A stretch of DNA of 64,000 bases from an uncultured Eubacteriales bacterium (GCA_902796965.1 CADBRA010000015.1:1-64000), one strand, 5' to 3'. Shown: positions 27,261 through 35,820, counted from the stretch's first letter. The notes: a model not told the origin generated them from the letters alone. Made by a program: numbers and translations.

Positions 27261-27293
27261 AAAACAGGCGGCACATGATGTGCCGCCTGTTTT
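27261..27293. terminator. Bidirectional terminator between hslO and the small gene
   Basis: AAAACAGGCGGCA (27261-27273) pairs perfectly with TGCCGCCTGTTTT (27281-27293). Both strands end in T4. It serves the minus-strand gene at 27330 and the plus-strand hslO, between which a GAGCCGACGGCTC mini-hairpin also occurs. Confidence 0.85.
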
Positions 27294-27329
27294 AAAATTT
27301 GCTTATTATTTTTTTATCGATATATCAGA

Positions 27330-27653
27330 TTAATAGAGCGCTATGATCTTCTCTGCGAGTTCTTCCTCATCTTCGCCCTCCACAGGAACGCACTCATAAA
27401 AATACTTTTCTATCTCGTCCCAATCCGTCATGCGGGATTCCGGTGTGCAGAGCAGCTTTACATACTTTTCATATTCACCTGTAGGATTGAGCCAGCTCTT
27501 TGGAACATCAACTCTGTAAAACTGAAATCCCTGTTCGAAGCCATATTTCAGTCCGTCAATCTTTATGGTTCCGTTGCCTTTGTCATCGATAGGATCCGGT
27601 GTATAGAGTTCCGTGTTTGCATATCTTCCTGTTTTTACGCCTAACTTTTTCAT
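27330..27653 (-). CDS. Small conserved-looking protein of unknown function
   Basis: 107 residues, not recognised. The AGGAGGAAATAAGG stretch precisely ahead of the ATG at 27653 marks the start; the frame itself is open to 27698. The sequence is soluble and acidic at the C-terminus (VPVEGEDEEELAEKIIALY). A middle part rich in aromatic residues reads YGFEQGFQFYRVDVPKSWL. No signal peptide, cysteine cluster or membrane segment is seen. It has its own terminator, and the next gene upstream is the radical SAM protein 160 bases away. Confidence 0.8.
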   Translation of the reverse strand: MKKLGVKTGRYANTELYTPDPIDDKGNGTIKIDGLKYGFEQGFQFYRVDVPKSWLNPTGEYEKYVKLLCTPESRMTDWDEIEKYFYECVPVEGEDEEELAEKIIALY

Positions 27654-27813
27654 CCTTATTTCCTCCTGAATTTCTCCGATTTTCATTATTAATGTCATAT
27701 ATATTTATTGGCACATATCAATTCTATTAAGCATCGTACGTGCCAGATTTTTGGCATTGATAATTATATCACAAATTTCTTCCTCGTTTATATTTATTGG
27801 AAAAATACCAGAA

Positions 27814-28959
27814 TTATATGTACATCCGCAGAATTTCATTCAGATGATTTTCGAAAAGTTCATCGCTGTCATATTCCTCTGCACGGTCTGATATCTGCCT
27901 TCTACGGTCAGCAGGTATCTGCAGGAACTGCGCATAATTTTCAACAATACCGTGTCTCCTGGCGAGCTGATATGTACGCTGCTCAATTGCAGGAAGGCCG
28001 AGCACCTGATCCGCCTGCTCCAGCAAAAAATCCTTATCTCTGCCGATACTGCCGTTTATCGATCCGACAAGATTCGTGATATGGTCACTGACGATGTTCA
28101 CGTCAGGCGCCGTTATGTCCGAAATCATATCTCTGATCTCATGAAGCTTTTCTATGTCAGTGCACTCCGTAAACTCCCCGCTCAGCATCATATCGTGCAT
28201 CTCGGATTCGAGCGGTAGCACAAATGTCCTTATTCGAACAAAATCCGGCTTTATCTGATTCACAACATAAGCTGTCTGCTCTGAATTTTCGCGGCTGTAT
28301 CTTTCTCCGCCGATTCCTGGCATAAAATAAACAGAAAGCTCAATGCCGGCTTCCATTGTCTTCTTTCCTGCCATTATCTGCTGTTCCTGAGTGAGTCCCT
28401 TGTTTATCATTTTAAGGATGTTGTCAGATCCGCTCTCGAACCCTGTATGTATCCTGTCCAGCCCGCTTTTTTTTAGCATTTCAAGCTGCTCAACTGAATA
28501 ACGCGACAGCGTTTCAGCTCTTCCATATGTGGTTATGCGTCTGACCGACGGAAATTTTTCCCTGAGATAGGAAAGCACATCTGCCAGCTTTTCAGGCATG
28601 AGCGCAATGGAATTTCCATCCTGCAGGAATACATTTCTCCCGCCATTTCCCAGCCAGTTATAGACCATATAAAAACACTGCAGTTCGCTGCCGTTCATCT
28701 TTTCAAGATGCGGTATAAGCTTTTCACGGTCGACAACACCGTCATCACCTGCGCAGCTGTATATCAGATCGCGGAAATAAGCCATATTGTCGATGTTGTG
28801 TTTGATCTGATCCGGCTTGATGATATGAAACTGCTGTCCCCTGTAAACAGTACAGAATCTGCACTTGTTCCACGTACAGCCGCTCGTGATCTGGAGCAGC
28901 AGACTATCAGCCTCGCTTGGAGGCCTGATTGGACCTATGTCGAACGATCTGTCTTCCAT
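27814..28959 (-). CDS. Radical SAM protein
   Basis: 381 residues. The Fe-S cluster motif is TSGCTWNKCRFCTVY, a CxxxKCxFC variant of CxxxCxxC. Later segments FESGSDNILKMINKGLT and VYFMPGIGG follow the Elp3/HemN-like core pattern. No cobalamin-binding, TRAM or second cluster domain is visible. The C-terminal 80 residues include QADQVLGLPAIEQRTYQL and an acidic helix. It lies 27 bases downstream of the GntR regulator on the same strand, so the regulator probably controls it. The substrate cannot be read from sequence. Confidence 0.92.
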   Translation of the reverse strand: MEDRSFDIGPIRPPSEADSLLLQITSGCTWNKCRFCTVYRGQQFHIIKPDQIKHNIDNMAYFRDLIYSCAGDDGVVDREKLIPHLEKMNGSELQCFYMVYNWLGNGGRNVFLQDGNSIALMPEKLADVLSYLREKFPSVRRITTYGRAETLSRYSVEQLEMLKKSGLDRIHTGFESGSDNILKMINKGLTQEQQIMAGKKTMEAGIELSVYFMPGIGGERYSRENSEQTAYVVNQIKPDFVRIRTFVLPLESEMHDMMLSGEFTECTDIEKLHEIRDMISDITAPDVNIVSDHITNLVGSINGSIGRDKDFLLEQADQVLGLPAIEQRTYQLARRHGIVENYAQFLQIPADRRRQISDRAEEYDSDELFENHLNEILRMYI

Positions 28960-28986
28960 CTCGATACCTCTTCTTCCGGAGTGCTG

Positions 28987-29673
28987 CTATTCAGACGCCC
29001 GCTCGCTCTGGCCGTGGAAGTCCTCTTCTCTCATTATAGACGCTCTCAGCTTTATAATATGTTCTATCGAATATTTCTGAGCAGCGTCCTGATCTCTCTC
29101 TATCATGCTGCTGAGGATCAGGCGGTGTTCATCTATAACTTCCGCAGCTCTCCTGATCGATTTGAAATATATATAGCGGAAACGGAGCACCTGCTCCTGC
29201 AGATCCTTGAGGATTGCAATTAAATATTTGTTGCCGCTTCCTTCTGTGATCAGGTTGTGGAAACGCGTATCAAGCTGGATGAGGCTTTCCGTTTCTCCCT
29301 CATTGTATGCTTCCTCGTATCGAGCGTTTACTTTTTTTAGCTCCTCGAGTCCATCATCCGTCATATTCTGAGCTGCAAGATACGTCGCCAGTCCCTCAAG
29401 AGGTTCTCTTACGAAAAGCATATCCTCCATGTCCTTTGCCGAAATATCCGAGACATAAGCTCCTCTTCTCGGCTCAATCGTCACGAGGTTGTCTTTCTCA
29501 AGCTGCCTTATCGCCTCTCTGACAGGGGTGCGGCTGACACCCATGCTCTCGGCAAGATCAATTTCCATCATTCTTGTGCCCGGTTTGATCTGGCCTGTCA
29601 TGATCAGCATGCGGAGCTCCTCATATACCAGCTCTCTCAGCGGCTTATGCTCCTGCATATTAATATTAAGCAA
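28987..29673 (-). CDS. GntR family transcriptional regulator (FadR/FCD subfamily)
   Basis: 228 residues. The N-terminal winged helix-turn-helix contains LRELVYEELRMLIMTGQIKPG and SMGVSRTPVREAIRQLEKD. The C-terminal helical FCD domain has the metal/ligand histidines in DTRFHNLI and VIDEHRLIL. The start is TTG at 29673 with AGAGGTG seven bases upstream; the in-frame ATG five codons later has no ribosome site. FCD regulators usually sense organic acids. It precedes the radical SAM gene closely, suggesting co-transcription. Confidence 0.93.
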   Translation of the reverse strand: MLNINMQEHKPLRELVYEELRMLIMTGQIKPGTRMMEIDLAESMGVSRTPVREAIRQLEKDNLVTIEPRRGAYVSDISAKDMEDMLFVREPLEGLATYLAAQNMTDDGLEELKKVNARYEEAYNEGETESLIQLDTRFHNLITEGSGNKYLIAILKDLQEQVLRFRYIYFKSIRRAAEVIDEHRLILSSMIERDQDAAQKYSIEHIIKLRASIMREEDFHGQSERASE

Positions 29674-29785
29674 ATTTTAACACCTCTCTGTGTATCCATC
29701 AGTATAATTCATCGATTTATTTGATTCAAATTATTATACTAAAATTGTACTATGTATACAAGAAAGATATACCTCCCTGCTTTTA

Positions 29786-30013
29786 TTACATGCCGTCATC
29801 CGCCGAGCCGTCATCCTCGCTTCCGGCAGCCGGCATATTCGTTATAAATGTCAGACATTCCTCGCAGACGCAGTGACCGTGAAAAATACGTCCGCTCTCG
29901 ACATGTCTGCTTCCGCATATCGAGCAGGAATCATCGAAAATATACGCTTTTCTGCGTCCTCTGCGGCTCTTACCCATTTCCTCTGCTGCAAAAACCCTTT
30001 CATCCTTTTTCAT
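29786..30013 (-). CDS. Small ClpX-type C4 zinc-finger protein
   Basis: 75 residues with a GGGGAGAG ribosome site. The centre, CSICGSRHVESG followed by CVCEECLTFI, has the C-x2-C and C-x2-C spacing of the ClpX N-terminal zinc-binding domain. Flanks are basic at the N-terminus (KSRRGRRKAY) and acidic at the C-terminus (EDDGSADDGM). There is no AAA+ domain, so it would be a free-standing adaptor-like finger. The promoter must lie in the AT-rich region to the right. Confidence 0.65.
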   Translation of the reverse strand: MKKDERVFAAEEMGKSRRGRRKAYIFDDSCSICGSRHVESGRIFHGHCVCEECLTFITNMPAAGSEDDGSADDGM

Positions 30014-30410
30014 TACTTTCTCTCCCCTCAGTATTTTATTCTGTTATCCGTTTCTGCTTTATTGCTTTAACTCGAATGTGCGGTCCGCTTATAAAAAGTT
30101 TACATTTTAATTTATGATAAATCAATAGATTTTTCTTCTAATGTCAAAATCTGTCGTTTTGATGTTGTTTTCTGCACTTTTCCGGCTCAGGCGCATCCAA
30201 TAATAAAACGAAAAGCGTAATTATCACGGAAAACGCAGGTTTACGCCGCAGCAAATCATTTATATTTTCTTGAAGACAGTATAGAGCTGTATTTTTTGTT
30301 ATTTGTCTGACGTTTTCACCGCTAAATATTCACAGCGCTTGTAATGTATCTAAATTGGGGTACACAAAGCATACTGCTGTAGGTATCATTATGATTCAAA
30401 TCAGGCAATT
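30014..30410. other. Intergenic, AT-rich, no gene recognised
   Basis: No open frame with a ribosome site. It separates the small zinc-finger gene from the recombinase remnant, and the promoter of the zinc-finger gene must lie at the left end. Confidence 0.4.
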
Positions 30411-30690
30411 ATGGATAAGCCGGTTACCGATGCTGTCCTGCGAACTGATCCAGATGACGCGCGCAGCATATTGACGCTAACACTGAAATACGCTCCATAT
30501 ATTTCAGCCGCATATTCCGGGATTCACATTGGCTAGTGGTGTCAGGCGCATGATGTAATCGATACAGCTAAAATATGCGGTCACGTCATTACTGGAAGCG
30601 TACGGTTATTTTGCAGCATCTGCAAGACAGGTCTCTAAGCAGACAATCAGGAGTAACATCGGAAGCCATGGTAAAAGCCACTCTGAGTAA
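30411..30690 (+). pseudogene. Decayed tyrosine recombinase (integrase) C-terminus
   Basis: Three reading frames together spell the end of a phage-type integrase. Frame 1 from 30411 gives MDKPVTDAVLRTD and YAPYISAAYSG; a shifted frame gives LASGV; the next gives AHDVIDTAKICGHV, matching the LLLASGVD..TVSKLLGH region; and a further shift gives LLEAYGYFAASARQVSKQTI before a stop at 30688. The active-site arginine block is lost and the GHxxx-Tyr block is broken. No att site pair could be found by eye. Confidence 0.55.
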
Positions 30691-30882
30691 AGCGTGGATT
30701 CAGTCCAATAAAATTTTTATGAAAAAGTGCGTCTCATGATACCGTTTCATATGCATAAATCTCATAAAAAGTGTCGATTTCCTTTATGATTTACTTTTTC
30801 GATTGTGAGTATATAATATGAAGCATATTTTAGCGGCACTGAAAATGTGCCGGTATGTTTGGGTTCAGAAAGGAAGTTTTTC

Positions 30883-32433
30883 ATGAAATCAAGAGCAGGA
30901 TCTATATGCATTCTGATCACAGCTTTTGCCTTCGGAACAATGGAAATATCGCTGAAAATTGCAGGCGGAGCTTTTTCTTCGTTTCAGCTGACATTTCTTC
31001 GTTTCATGATCGGCGGGCTAATGCTGCTTCCGTTCGCAGTGAGGGAAATGCGGCGCAGGGAGCTTCATCTCAACAGAGGGGATTTTCTCTATCTTCTCTT
31101 GCTCGGCATAATAAACATATGCTTCAGTATGATACTTTTCCAGATCGGAGTACAGATGAGCAATGCGGGTCTCGCAGCCATCGTAATGTCATCGAATCCG
31201 ATATTCACGATGATTTTTTCGCACTTCATCGTACACGACTACTTCAACAGACAAAAAGCGATCACTCTCGTGCTGAGCGTAATCGGACTTTTAATAGTGG
31301 CCAACCCGGCTTCGTTTCTGCACGGAGGCGGCCAGCTCGGACTCCTTATAGTGCTTGTGGCTGCGATAGGATTCGCATTTTATACAACGCTCGGAAAGAT
31401 CAGGATGGACCGTCTCGGCGGTATGATAGAAAACTCATTCAGCTTCATCATCGGATCACTGGTCCTCCTCGTCATTAATCTTATAAAAGGTGAACCAATC
31501 CTCTCCGGAATCAATGCTCACAGCATATGGCCCCTGCTTTACGCCGGCGTCGTCGTCACAGGTATCGGATACATGTGCTACATGAAGGCAATCGAGCTCT
31601 CGGGACCTTCCAACGCATCGGTAGCATTTTTTATAAAACCTGTAGTTGCCCTTATAGGAGCGGCCATTGTGCTCGGCGAACCTATAACAGCCAATGCTGT
31701 AATCGGAATGGTATTCATAATACTGGGCTGTACAGCCGCCGGACCTGTTGACAGGTATCTTACGAGAAGAACGGCCGCAAAGCAGGAAATAAAAGCGCCT
31801 GAGGCCGAGTCTCCTTCTGAAGTTCCCGCAGTCATAACCATTTCCAGAGAGTTCGGCAGCGGAGGCCGCGATATCGGAAGGCTTATTGCTGAAAAGCTCA
31901 ACATGAAATATTATGATACTGATATCATTGAAATGCTGGAACGCCAGAGCGGGTTTTCAGCCGAATTCATAAAAGAATACGAACAAGGCCTCGGAGCATC
32001 GGGAAGTAAAATACTTTTTGGAATATATGACCAGTACGTCAAGTATGCTGCCGATGAAAGTTCCCCTGTCGACCGCCTTTTTAAAGAAGAGTGCAAACTC
32101 ATCAAAGGTCTTGCCGACAAAGAGCCGTGCGTCATAGTCGGCAGGCTCGCCAATTATATACTGCGCGACAGAGCCAATGTCTTCAACGTCTTCATCGCGG
32201 CCGACACGTCGTGGGAGGCCGAACGCGTCATGAACCGCGACAGTATTTCGCGCGAAGACGCCATAAAGAAAATCAGACGCATAAACCGGCAGCGCAGGAA
32301 CCACTGCTCATACTTTACAGATACCGAGTGGGGAATCGCAGGAAACTACGACCTTACAGTGAAATCCAGCAGATATGGCATCAAAGGCTCTTCAAATCTC
32401 ATCGTCGACGCTTTTTCATCAATGGAGGCATGA
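30883..32433 (+). CDS. DMT (EamA) transporter fused to a cytidylate-kinase-like domain
   Basis: 516 residues in one uninterrupted frame. Residues 1-295 form ten hydrophobic segments in two EamA halves (FAFGTMEISLKIAGGAF and AIGFAFYTTLGKIRMDRLGG begin them). After an approximately 25-residue linker, residues 320-516 are a Cytidylate_kin2-type domain with the P-loop ISREFGSGGRDIGRLIAEKL, VIVGRLANYIL, a basic lid RRINRQRRNHCSYFT and a terminal YDLTVKSSRYGI. The ATG at 30883 has an AAAGGAAG site. The two domains are normally separate proteins. The stop codon is six bases from the MoaE-like gene, so the two are co-transcribed. The substrate is unknown. Confidence 0.9.
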   Translation: MKSRAGSICILITAFAFGTMEISLKIAGGAFSSFQLTFLRFMIGGLMLLPFAVREMRRRELHLNRGDFLYLLLLGIINICFSMILFQIGVQMSNAGLAAIVMSSNPIFTMIFSHFIVHDYFNRQKAITLVLSVIGLLIVANPASFLHGGGQLGLLIVLVAAIGFAFYTTLGKIRMDRLGGMIENSFSFIIGSLVLLVINLIKGEPILSGINAHSIWPLLYAGVVVTGIGYMCYMKAIELSGPSNASVAFFIKPVVALIGAAIVLGEPITANAVIGMVFIILGCTAAGPVDRYLTRRTAAKQEIKAPEAESPSEVPAVITISREFGSGGRDIGRLIAEKLNMKYYDTDIIEMLERQSGFSAEFIKEYEQGLGASGSKILFGIYDQYVKYAADESSPVDRLFKEECKLIKGLADKEPCVIVGRLANYILRDRANVFNVFIAADTSWEAERVMNRDSISREDAIKKIRRINRQRRNHCSYFTDTEWGIAGNYDLTVKSSRYGIKGSSNLIVDAFSSMEA

Positions 32434-32439
32434 TTAAAT

Positions 32440-32880
32440 ATGAAAAACGGAAAAAACACAAGCAGCTGCACATGCGTATTCACGCCGTCTGCGGAAATAA
32501 AAACTCCATCACTTGACGCCTGGCTCGCCGAAGCGAAAGCCGACAGCTCCGCTGACCAGTGCGGCATGTACCTGTTCCACAGCGGAACGGTGCGCGCGAC
32601 CGCAAAGAAGCAGGTCCGCGGCGGCGAAACATCAGCGCCTGTTGAAGGCATGGACTTCTCATACGACAGAGAAAAAGTCGAACAGGCCATATCCGCGGCC
32701 GGTACAATGCCGGGCATAAACTACATTCGTGTGTGGCTCAACGAGGGCAGCCTAAAAATCGGCGACAGCATCATGCTCGTCCTCGTCGGCGGCGACATAA
32801 GACCTCACGTAATAGACGCGCTGCAGTCGCTTGTGGGAGAGATCAAAAACAACTGCGTTTCAGAAAAAGAAAAATACTGA
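32440..32880 (+). CDS. MoaE-like protein (molybdopterin synthase catalytic subunit family)
   Basis: 146 residues. The core GMYLFHSGTVRATAKKQVRG corresponds to the GA.v.F.G.VR segment of MoaE; NEGSLKIGDSIMLVLVGGDI matches the G.l.iGe..v.v.v..~hR stretch; and ALQSLVGEIKNNCVSEKEKY matches the helix carrying the catalytic lysines. The usual PIWKKE end is altered. No MoaD, MoaA, MoaC or molybdoenzyme gene is in the window. It follows the transporter-kinase fusion by six bases. It is either a divergent MoaE or a paralogue with another role. Confidence 0.75.
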   Translation: MKNGKNTSSCTCVFTPSAEIKTPSLDAWLAEAKADSSADQCGMYLFHSGTVRATAKKQVRGGETSAPVEGMDFSYDREKVEQAISAAGTMPGINYIRVWLNEGSLKIGDSIMLVLVGGDIRPHVIDALQSLVGEIKNNCVSEKEKY

Positions 32881-32887
32881 GTCCTGC

Positions 32888-32902
32888 GCGGACTCAGTCC
32901 GC
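32888..32902. repeat. Swapped-arm palindrome GCGGAC-TCA-GTCCGC
   Basis: A perfect 6-bp hairpin just past the MoaE-like stop codon. The arms are those of the REP-like family in reverse order, as at 19223. It extends to ACTGAGTCC/GGACTCAGT. Confidence 0.45.
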
Positions 32903-32921
32903 ATAATACACGACCGTCAAA

Positions 32922-32964
32922 CAGCGGCAGCACATAAAAATGGGCTGCCGCTGCTTAATTATTT
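32922..32964 (+). terminator. Terminator of the fusion-moaE operon
   Basis: A perfect 10-bp stem CAGCGGCAGC/GCTGCCGCTG (32922-32931 with 32944-32953) is followed by CTTAATTATTT, a modest T tract. Confidence 0.7.
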
Positions 32965-33583
32965 ATGCGCCGAAGTAAATGATGTTCAAGCGCATATTCA
33001 AGCTCACTAATACTATGAGCGGCGCTCTGCAATGAAATTCTCACCGCCGAGTGCCTCAATCTCACATCATTTTCAGACTCTTAATATATGATTTTAACCC
33101 TATTTTAGGGGGAACCTTCATTACAAGGCAGACCAGCGGCCGAATCAACAATAAATTTCCGTCCGGCGACAATGAAAGGCAGTCACTCACCCCTTGATTC
33201 CATCATACAACATATCAGTGGAACTTCGCCAATTTGTTCCGGCTGCATCCTATAACCAGGCCTGTCGGGTTTCGCCGCAATCTTTTATAACCATTGTCTG
33301 TGATCAGGCGCGTGTGGAGCGCACAGAAGCCGGAGCACAAACCCCATTCAGAAAACCATGAGCTTTCGCGCAGAGCACCGGATGCACCAATCTTTTTTAC
33401 ATGACTATCTTATTTATTACCTGACATATTTCAGATATGATCCGGCATCGTTTTTATGACAGTTTTCGGGAAAAATTTCCAAATTTAAACATTTGTTTTT
33501 ATCTGCCTTATGATATAATGCATATCATCATAAAAAATCATGACGCTCAACCTGACATTAATACAGGGAAAAGGAGAATTCAT
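32965..33583. other. Intergenic upstream of the sensor kinase
   Basis: About 620 bases without a supported gene. One short hairpin (ACCCTATTTTAGGGG near 33098) is seen, and nothing else recognisable. The kinase promoter should lie at the right end. Confidence 0.4.
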
Positions 33584-34909
33584 ATGCCGCAGTTTATCTA
33601 TCCCTTTGCAGAAATGCTCATTGCCGTTCCTGCTGCATTATTCTGCTTTCTGGCCGTTCTGCCGTGGCTGAAAAACAAGCATATTCTCATAACCGTGAGT
33701 TTTCCCCTGATAATACTACTGTGCCTCATCGGCGGAATCATCTGCACGCAGTTTAAATTAAGAACAAATGCCATACTGCTTCCTCTGACGTGCGCATTTC
33801 TGTTAGCATTTATCTGGTGCTGCAGGCTTAAGCCGAGCAAATCTGTGAGCATTTTCCTGGCGGCATGCGCTTTGATTTCGTGCACCACCGGCATTGCGAA
33901 CGTGCTGGACGCGATATTCGCGCCGTCGAATGATTCTCAGTGGTTATGTCTGCCGGCCGCCATTCTGCATAATGTGTTCTGCTGGCTGCTCGTGCTGATC
34001 ACAGCCTGGCCCCTTATGCACCATGTAAGGACGATTCTGGGCGATGACAGCCTGTCCGGAGTATGGTATATTTTCTGGGCACTGCCTTCTATATTCATGT
34101 TGCTTAATCTGTTCATGATCCCTAAAAATCAGGAAAATCTGTATGTCGGCCGGCTTCTTAGCGTGTATGCAGTCGTATCCATCGTTCTGCTTTTTCTGCT
34201 GATTTTTTCATATTCACTGCTTTTCCTCCTTTTACGCTCTATAAAAAGCAGCAGTAAGCTGCAGCGGAAAAACCAGATCCTGCAAATGGAGACTTCACAT
34301 TATGAAACACTCCGCGACACTATAGAGGAGACGCGCCGGGCACGACACGACATGAGACATCATTTCACGGTGCTCAGTTCCATGGCCGAGCGGAAGGCAT
34401 GGCCCGAACTGGAGAAATATCTTAAGCAAATCAGCGGATCCATACCAGACAGCGAGCTTACGCTGTGCGAAAATCCTGCCGTAGACGGAGTAGCGTCTCA
34501 CTATGCATCGCGCTGCCGTCATAATAATATTCCTTTTTCCTGTATACTCGCACTGCCCCGTCATCTTACGGTCCCCGAAACTGATCTGTGCGTGATACTC
34601 GCCAATCTGCTGGAAAATGCGCTGGAAGCCAGTCTCAAGGAGTCTGTCGATACGGGTTGGATCTCCGTCAGAGCAAACGTGCAGGGCGGAGGACTGATCG
34701 TCCTTATGGTAGAAAACAAATTCAGCACTGCTCCTGTAATTAAAGATGGCATATTTGCATCGTCAAAGCGCTCTGGACCCGGAATCGGGCTTCAGTCGGT
34801 AAAGTATATTGCGGAACGATGCGGCGGATACTGCAAAATTCAGATTCTCGATAACATATTCCGCGTCAGCGTTATTCTCCGCGCAGATGCTTCTCCCAAA
34901 GCAGATTAA
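33584..34909 (+). CDS. AgrC-type sensor histidine kinase (GHKL)
   Basis: 441 residues. The ATG at 33584 has an AAGGAG site; the open frame begins 49 codons earlier without one. Residues 1-225 make about seven membrane segments with no large external loop. The H-box is EETRRARHDMRHHFTVL, typical of the HPK10/AgrC class, and the GHKL ATPase shows ILANLLENALEASL and SGPGIGLQSVKYIAERCGG. The partner is most likely the LytTR regulator encoded convergently at 35012, sharing a terminator. No agrB or agrD is nearby, so the signal is unlikely to be a locally encoded cyclic peptide. Confidence 0.94.
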   Translation: MPQFIYPFAEMLIAVPAALFCFLAVLPWLKNKHILITVSFPLIILLCLIGGIICTQFKLRTNAILLPLTCAFLLAFIWCCRLKPSKSVSIFLAACALISCTTGIANVLDAIFAPSNDSQWLCLPAAILHNVFCWLLVLITAWPLMHHVRTILGDDSLSGVWYIFWALPSIFMLLNLFMIPKNQENLYVGRLLSVYAVVSIVLLFLLIFSYSLLFLLLRSIKSSSKLQRKNQILQMETSHYETLRDTIEETRRARHDMRHHFTVLSSMAERKAWPELEKYLKQISGSIPDSELTLCENPAVDGVASHYASRCRHNNIPFSCILALPRHLTVPETDLCVILANLLENALEASLKESVDTGWISVRANVQGGGLIVLMVENKFSTAPVIKDGIFASSKRSGPGIGLQSVKYIAERCGGYCKIQILDNIFRVSVILRADASPKAD

Positions 34910-34937
34910 TCCATCCACCACATGCGCATATCCTGAT

Positions 34938-34990
34938 AAAAAGACACTGCAGAGAGATAAACTCCTGAAAGATCACTGCAGTGTCTTTTT
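34938..34990. terminator. Bidirectional terminator between kinase and regulator
   Basis: A perfect 15-bp stem (34938-34952 with 34976-34990, AAAAAGACACTGCAG) with a 23-base loop. Both strands end in T5. It serves both convergent genes. Confidence 0.92.
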
Positions 34991-35011
34991 ATTTTAGTCT
35001 GCTCCTGAAAA

Positions 35012-35731
35012 TCACATCTCTGTCAGTTTCATTGTCAGCCATTCCGCAAACGCTTCTTTCGTTTGACGGCGCATCGCACGGCTTATCGGTACAACTTCTC
35101 CGTTATCCATGTGGAATCCGCTGCTGTCCATATCTTCAACATGATCGAGATTCACGAGGCTTCCCTGTGTACACACGACAAACGGTCCGCCCTTTACTGC
35201 AAGTTTTTCCGAGAAATCGCGAAATGTCATGCGAACTGAAATTATCTGTCCTCCTTTAAGATGCAATTGTATCTGATGTCTGTAATGATCGGCCCAAAGC
35301 AGTGCTGAATACTTTATTCTCTGATCGGTACCCCCGACAGTAATTTCAAAATATCTCTCTGCTTTTACAGATCTGAGATATTCTTCAACAACCTGCGAAA
35401 CTTCTTCAGGGGTATATGGTTTTACTATGTAGTGAAAAGCTCTAACGCGGAATCCGTCGACCGCGTGCTCCGTCGATGTCGTCAGAAAAATAATTGTACA
35501 GCTGTCTCCTCTGCTTCGGAGCACCCTGGCCGTCTCAATACCGGTCATACCATCCATATAGACATCGAGAAATACCAATTGAAATTCTGTTTGTGAAGAA
35601 AGAAAGTCTTCGCCTCTTGAAAATTCAAAAATCCGTGCGTATACTCCGTTTTCGCGGAAAATTTCTTCAATCAGCGCGGTGAATTCCATGCGCTGTTTCT
35701 CTTCGTCATCTACAACTGCTGCGTATAACAT
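35012..35731 (-). CDS. LytTR family response regulator (AgrA/LytR type)
   Basis: 239 residues. The receiver domain has the acidic pair VVDDEE, the phosphoacceptor aspartate in LVFLDVYMDGMTG, the Thr in IIFLTTSTEHA and the Lys in YIVKPYTPEEV. The C-terminal LytTR DNA-binding domain (about 135-239) has IKYSALLWADHYRHQIQLHL, FVVCTQGSLVNLDHVEDM and VVPISRAMRRQ. A GAAGGAAG site precedes the ATG. It converges with the AgrC-type kinase and diverges from the pseudo-receiver/giant protein genes, with a direct-repeat operator in the 238-base gap, so it probably controls those genes. Confidence 0.96.
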   Translation of the reverse strand: MLYAAVVDDEEKQRMEFTALIEEIFRENGVYARIFEFSRGEDFLSSQTEFQLVFLDVYMDGMTGIETARVLRSRGDSCTIIFLTTSTEHAVDGFRVRAFHYIVKPYTPEEVSQVVEEYLRSVKAERYFEITVGGTDQRIKYSALLWADHYRHQIQLHLKGGQIISVRMTFRDFSEKLAVKGGPFVVCTQGSLVNLDHVEDMDSSGFHMDNGEVVPISRAMRRQTKEAFAEWLTMKLTEM

Positions 35732-35820
35732 TCCACATCACTTCCTTCACATATTCACCGCTTGGTCTTCAGAACCGCATACTTTTCTGCTTATTATAGC
35801 ACCGCCTTTCCCTGATAAGG

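Noticed and set aside
33584-35731. A complete agr quorum system
   Set aside because: The kinase and regulator are AgrC/AgrA-like, but no AgrB membrane protease or AgrD peptide frame was found in the flanks.
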